Source: Gammaproteobacteria bacterium
GTDB taxonomy: Bacteria; Pseudomonadota; Gammaproteobacteria; Acidiferrobacterales; Sulfurifustaceae
Reading direction: 5' to 3'
DNA: 64,000 bases
NCBI GenBank assembly: GCA_016199745.1
Contig: JACQFZ010000071.1
Span: 124,001-188,000, forward strand
The position numbers were made by a program, and so were the translations under genes. The notes under the pieces are model-generated. The model was not told the DNA's origin, made no database searches, and saw nothing but the letters and a program-made list of their open reading frames with translations. Below are positions 61,009-64,000 of this stretch, in pieces. Each line of letters starts with the position of its first letter. Positions within the stretch are counted from its first letter, which is position 1.

Positions 61009-61100
61009 CCCCTCCCCCCTTGCGGGGGAGGGGAAGGGGGAGAGGGGTGACCATACTAAGCCCCCGCTCTCCTGTCCTCTCCCCCGCAAGGGGGGAGAGG
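61009..61100. repeat. Dispersed CCCTCTCCC paired-hairpin repeat, copy 4
   Basis: CCCCTCCCCC/GGGGGAGGGG (61009-61018 with 61024-61033) and CCTCTCCCCC/GGGGGAGAGG (61076-61085 with 61091-61100) form two facing hairpins, and the outer sequences are also mutually complementary. The layout matches 8597-8703. It lies between the giant kinase and the third hybrid kinase and may limit read-through. Confidence 0.82.
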
Positions 61101-61136
61101 GACGTTCTACTTCGGAGCCGAGGCAAGTCGGACCCC

Positions 61137-62843
61137 ATGACTGAAGACAAAATTAATATCCTGCTGGTCGATGACCAGCCGTCGCGCCTACTCACCTACG
61201 AGGCGATTCTGGCCACACTCGGACAAAATCTGGTTAAGGCGCAATCCGGCACCGAAGCGCTGCTGCGATTGATGGAGACCGAATTCGCGGCGATCTTGCT
61301 CGACGTCAGTATGCCGGGTATGGACGGCTTCGAAACCGCCGCCATCATTCACCAACATCCGCGTTTCGAACGCACACCGATCATCTTCGTCACCGGCGTG
61401 CATGTTACCGACCCCGATCGATTACGCGGCTATCAAATGGGCGCGGTCGATTATGTTTATGTGCCGGTGATCCCGGAGATCCTGCGCGGCAAAGTACAGG
61501 TGCTGGTGCAGTTGTACCGGCAACAACACGAGCTTAAGCGACTCAATACGAGTCTCGCCGTCGCCAATGAAGAGTTGGCGGAAGCGCATCAGGCACTGAA
61601 GGCGGAAAATACCCGTGAGCTGTATAAGCTCAATAGCAATCTCGAGCTCGCCAATATCGAGCTGAAGGCCGAAATCGCCGAGCGCAAACGCGCGCAAGAG
61701 GCACTGCAGGCGGCAGCGCAGCGTAAAGACGAATTCCTGGCGATCCTGGCGCACGAGTTACGTAATCCGCTGTCGGCGATCCACAACGGCGTACAGCTCA
61801 TGTACGTGCGCCCGATCGACGACCCGCAGTTGCTGTGGGCACGCGATTCGCTCGGCCATCAAGTAAAACATCTGAAACGCTTGATCGACGACCTGCTCGA
61901 TGTCTCGCGCCTCTCCAGCGGCCGCGTGAAGCTGCAACGCGAAGACCTCGACCTGGCGCTGATCGTCGAGCGCGCCGTCGAGATGAGCCGGCCGATGATC
62001 GAGGCACGTCGTCACACGTTAACCATCAATCCGTCAGCCACGCCGATTTACGTCAATGGCGACCTCGTGCGACTGACACAGGTGCTCGACAACCTCATTA
62101 GCAACGCCGCCAAATACACCAACGAAGGCGGCGCCATCACGATTAGCGTCGGTGTGGATACTAACGCACAGGCGATGGTTTCCGTCCGCGATACCGGTCA
62201 AGGTATCCCGCCGGCCATGTTAGAGCGCGTCTTCGAACTGTTCACCCAAGCGACCGCCTCGCTCGATCGTAGCCAAGGCGGTCTTGGCATCGGCTTGGCG
62301 CTGGCGCGCGGCCTAGTCAACTCACACGGCGGCACCGTGCGTGCCGTCAGCGAAGGCAGCGGCCTAGGTTCCGAGTTCATCGTCTGCTTACCGTGCGTAA
62401 CCCCGATCGTGGAAACACCGGCGGAGCCGGAAAGCAACGGCATAGCCCACACCTTGGAGCAAATGCGGGTGCTGATCGTCGACGACAATGTCGATTCGGC
62501 CCAAGGTCTCGGCATGTGGCTCGAAACCGTTGGCCACAAAGTGCGGCTGGCACATACCGGCGATGAAGGTTTTAAAGCCGCGTTGGAATTCCACCCGGAT
62601 GCGGTGTTGCTCGATATCGGCCTACCGGGATTGAACGGTTATGAGCTGGCGAAACGCCTGCGCAAGTATCCGCAACTCAGCGACGTGCCGCTGATCGCCG
62701 TCACTGGCTTTAGCGGCGAAGCCGACCGTCATCAAGCGACAGCAGCCGGCTTCGATCATTATCTGGTCAAGCCGATCGACTACGATACGTTGCTGCGGGC
62801 GCTAGCCCAACCTACAGCCACGGTGGCCGCGGGAAGTTACTGA
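61137..62843 (+). CDS. REC-HisKA-HATPase-REC hybrid kinase, third of three
   Basis: About 568 residues from ATG 61137; an upstream frame through the repeat is rejected. The N-terminal receiver has ILLVDDQPSRLLTYEAIL and LLDVSMPGMDGFE, but the normal KP motif reads YVYVPVIPE, so the conserved Lys is missing. A coiled coil of about 70 residues follows, then HisKA (AILAHELRNPLSAIHNGV), ATPase motifs (LISNAAKYTNEGG, DTGQGIPP, GGLGIGLALARGLVNSHGG), and an intact C-terminal receiver (VLIVDDNVDSAQGL, LLDIGLPGLNGYE, YLVKPID). It may relay signals from the giant kinase. Confidence 0.9.
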   Translation: MTEDKINILLVDDQPSRLLTYEAILATLGQNLVKAQSGTEALLRLMETEFAAILLDVSMPGMDGFETAAIIHQHPRFERTPIIFVTGVHVTDPDRLRGYQMGAVDYVYVPVIPEILRGKVQVLVQLYRQQHELKRLNTSLAVANEELAEAHQALKAENTRELYKLNSNLELANIELKAEIAERKRAQEALQAAAQRKDEFLAILAHELRNPLSAIHNGVQLMYVRPIDDPQLLWARDSLGHQVKHLKRLIDDLLDVSRLSSGRVKLQREDLDLALIVERAVEMSRPMIEARRHTLTINPSATPIYVNGDLVRLTQVLDNLISNAAKYTNEGGAITISVGVDTNAQAMVSVRDTGQGIPPAMLERVFELFTQATASLDRSQGGLGIGLALARGLVNSHGGTVRAVSEGSGLGSEFIVCLPCVTPIVETPAEPESNGIAHTLEQMRVLIVDDNVDSAQGLGMWLETVGHKVRLAHTGDEGFKAALEFHPDAVLLDIGLPGLNGYELAKRLRKYPQLSDVPLIAVTGFSGEADRHQATAAGFDHYLVKPIDYDTLLRALAQPTATVAAGSY

Positions 62844-62866
62844 GTCGATCATCAGGTCGTTCGTTC

Positions 62867-64000
62867 CTAGAGACACCTAGCCGCTTCTGCCGGCTCGTCC
62901 GCCAGCGCGCGCGGCACCGTTCCCCGATAACGCAACAACCAGACGAAACTGAATAGTTGCACGGCAAGCATGGTGCCGAAGGCGACGGTATATCCGGTGG
63001 GCGCGTATTCGTCGACACCGGTAGCCCAGGCATTGACGATTAGGCCGAACCCCCATTGAGCGGCGAAGGCGAAAACAAACACTAATAGATTCACCGCGGT
63101 GTTCGCGCGGCCGGCCAGGGAGGCGGGAAATTGCTGGGCGATGATCGAATAGGACAACGTGCCGGCGACACCGAAGAAACCGAAGATGATCCATAGCGGC
63201 AGAAGAATCGTCGTCGCACCCGCACCAACGGTGAGTGCCGCCTGTGCGCACAGAAATACGAAAATGCCGATCTTGAGCAACGTGAGCGGCGCGACACCGC
63301 GGCGGACCAGCCGCGACGCCATGATGCCCCAACCGAGTTGGCCGGCGAATAAAGCCGCCGCCGTGCACAGCAAATAGTCGGCGGCGATGTCACGCTCGAA
63401 CCCGGCGACATTACGCAACCAAGGACCCGCCCACAAACCTTGCACCGCCATGACGACCGCTTGCGTAATGGTGGCCGCCGGCGCGATCCGCCAGAACGCG
63501 GGGCTGCGGAAGACGCTCAACGTACCGTACAACTGCGTAGTCCATGTCGACGAATGCGGCGGACGTCGATATCGGGGCACGACAAACAAGATCAATGCGG
63601 CGACGAACAGCGACGCGCTTGCGAGCCCAAGAAACAATCCGCGCCAATTGGTGAGCTGCAGCACCGCTTCCACCGGCGCCGTCGCCGTCAACGCACCGAG
63701 ACCACCGGCGGAAAGGATAGCGGCATTCACCACCGGCAATTTTTGCGGTGCGTACCACAAAGCGCAGGTGGTAAAACCGGCCATGAGGCACGCCGATACG
63801 CCTAGGCCAATGAGCGCGCGACCCATCGCCAAGCCACCGCTGCTGTCGCTCAATGCAAATACCGTGGCGCCGGCGGCGGCGATGAGCAGCAATACCGCCT
63901 CGACGCGCTGCGGCGAATAGCGATCGAGCAAAATGCCGAGCGGGATTTGAAACGCCGCGAACGATAGGAAGTAAGCGCCGGTGAGTAACCCGAGATCGCT
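62867..64000 (-). CDS. Major facilitator superfamily transporter, partial at window edge
   Basis: The reading frame is open to the window end. It encodes a polytopic protein whose visible part starts in helix 2 with LTGAYFLSFAAFQIPLGILL followed by DRYSPQRVEA, the MFS loop 2-3 signature. About ten membrane helices can be seen to the stop at 62867. The charged MFS A-motif is present but weak. Substrate is unknown. The N-terminal helix and start codon lie outside the window. It converges on the third hybrid kinase with a 23-bp gap. Confidence 0.88.
   Translation of the reverse strand, partial: SDLGLLTGAYFLSFAAFQIPLGILLDRYSPQRVEAVLLLIAAAGATVFALSDSSGGLAMGRALIGLGVSACLMAGFTTCALWYAPQKLPVVNAAILSAGGLGALTATAPVEAVLQLTNWRGLFLGLASASLFVAALILFVVPRYRRPPHSSTWTTQLYGTLSVFRSPAFWRIAPAATITQAVVMAVQGLWAGPWLRNVAGFERDIAADYLLCTAAALFAGQLGWGIMASRLVRRGVAPLTLLKIGIFVFLCAQAALTVGAGATTILLPLWIIFGFFGVAGTLSYSIIAQQFPASLAGRANTAVNLLVFVFAFAAQWGFGLIVNAWATGVDEYAPTGYTVAFGTMLAVQLFSFVWLLRYRGTVPRALADEPAEAARCL

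Overview
The window is a GC-rich chromosomal segment of a free-living gammaproteobacterium. The evidence is gene order: amgK-murU divergent from lptD-surA-pdxA-rsmA, the glyQ-glyS-gmhB-plsC operon, ygfB facing zapA-ssrS(6S RNA)-ygfA, pepP-ubiH-ubiI, glnA-ntrB-ntrC, and divergent ppsR/ppsA. All are conserved gammaproteobacterial neighbourhoods, several in their Pseudomonas-like form. No genus can be named from the sequence alone. No tRNA, rRNA, CRISPR array, intact insertion sequence or prophage was seen.

Layout. 1-13965 is core: cell-wall recycling, outer-membrane biogenesis (LptD, SurA), PLP synthesis, rRNA methylation, RecQ, and the reverse-strand operon glyQ-glyS-gmhB-plsC with mtgA upstream of it. 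14131-21645 is an accessory stretch. It holds a response regulator-histidine kinase-AlgE-like porin operon, a secreted fibronectin-III-like protein, a HEAT-repeat protein, a decayed second copy of the mtgA 5' end, and an AT-richer islet of three genes (two unknown small proteins and a Sel1-type lipoprotein). 21711-24342 holds a structured RNA candidate followed by a tightly overlapping operon: PP-loop ATPase, TusA, CDF metal exporter. 24343-31320 is the nitrogen module: glnA with NtrC and sigma-54 sites, an unknown membrane-anchored protein, ntrB-ntrC with its own promoter, and an orphan PhnD-like binding protein behind a leader with alternative hairpins. 31361-45526 is mostly core (ubiquinone hydroxylases, PepP, YgfB, ZapA, 6S RNA, folate enzyme, IlvA, RpiA), with a PA2779/PA2778-type pair inserted between ygfB and pepP. 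45556-62843 is rich in signalling: a GGDEF/EAL protein, PpsR/PpsA, then three hybrid histidine kinases in a row. The middle kinase is about 2,090 residues long and carries eleven perfectly phased 92-residue HAMP repeats. A partial MFS transporter runs off the right edge.

How it fits together. The nitrogen genes form a self-consistent regulon: a site of the form TGCCC-N5-TGGTGCG occurs both upstream of glnA and on the -10 box of the ntrBC promoter, so NtrC may activate glnA and repress its own operon. The three kinases at 53-63 kb contain six receiver domains but have no DNA-binding regulator or HPt protein beside them, so their outputs lie elsewhere or act by protein contact. Small intergenic repeats (paired CCCTCTCCC hairpins, GTAGGGTGGGCA inverted repeats, GTGCAC hairpins) sit at several gene ends.

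The most interesting items are the poly-HAMP kinase cluster, the PP-loop/TusA operon with its structured leader, the duplicated mtgA relic flanking the accessory block, the NtrC autoregulatory site, the overlapping hairpins at 30147-30181, and the tandem palindromes overlapping the 6S RNA promoter.
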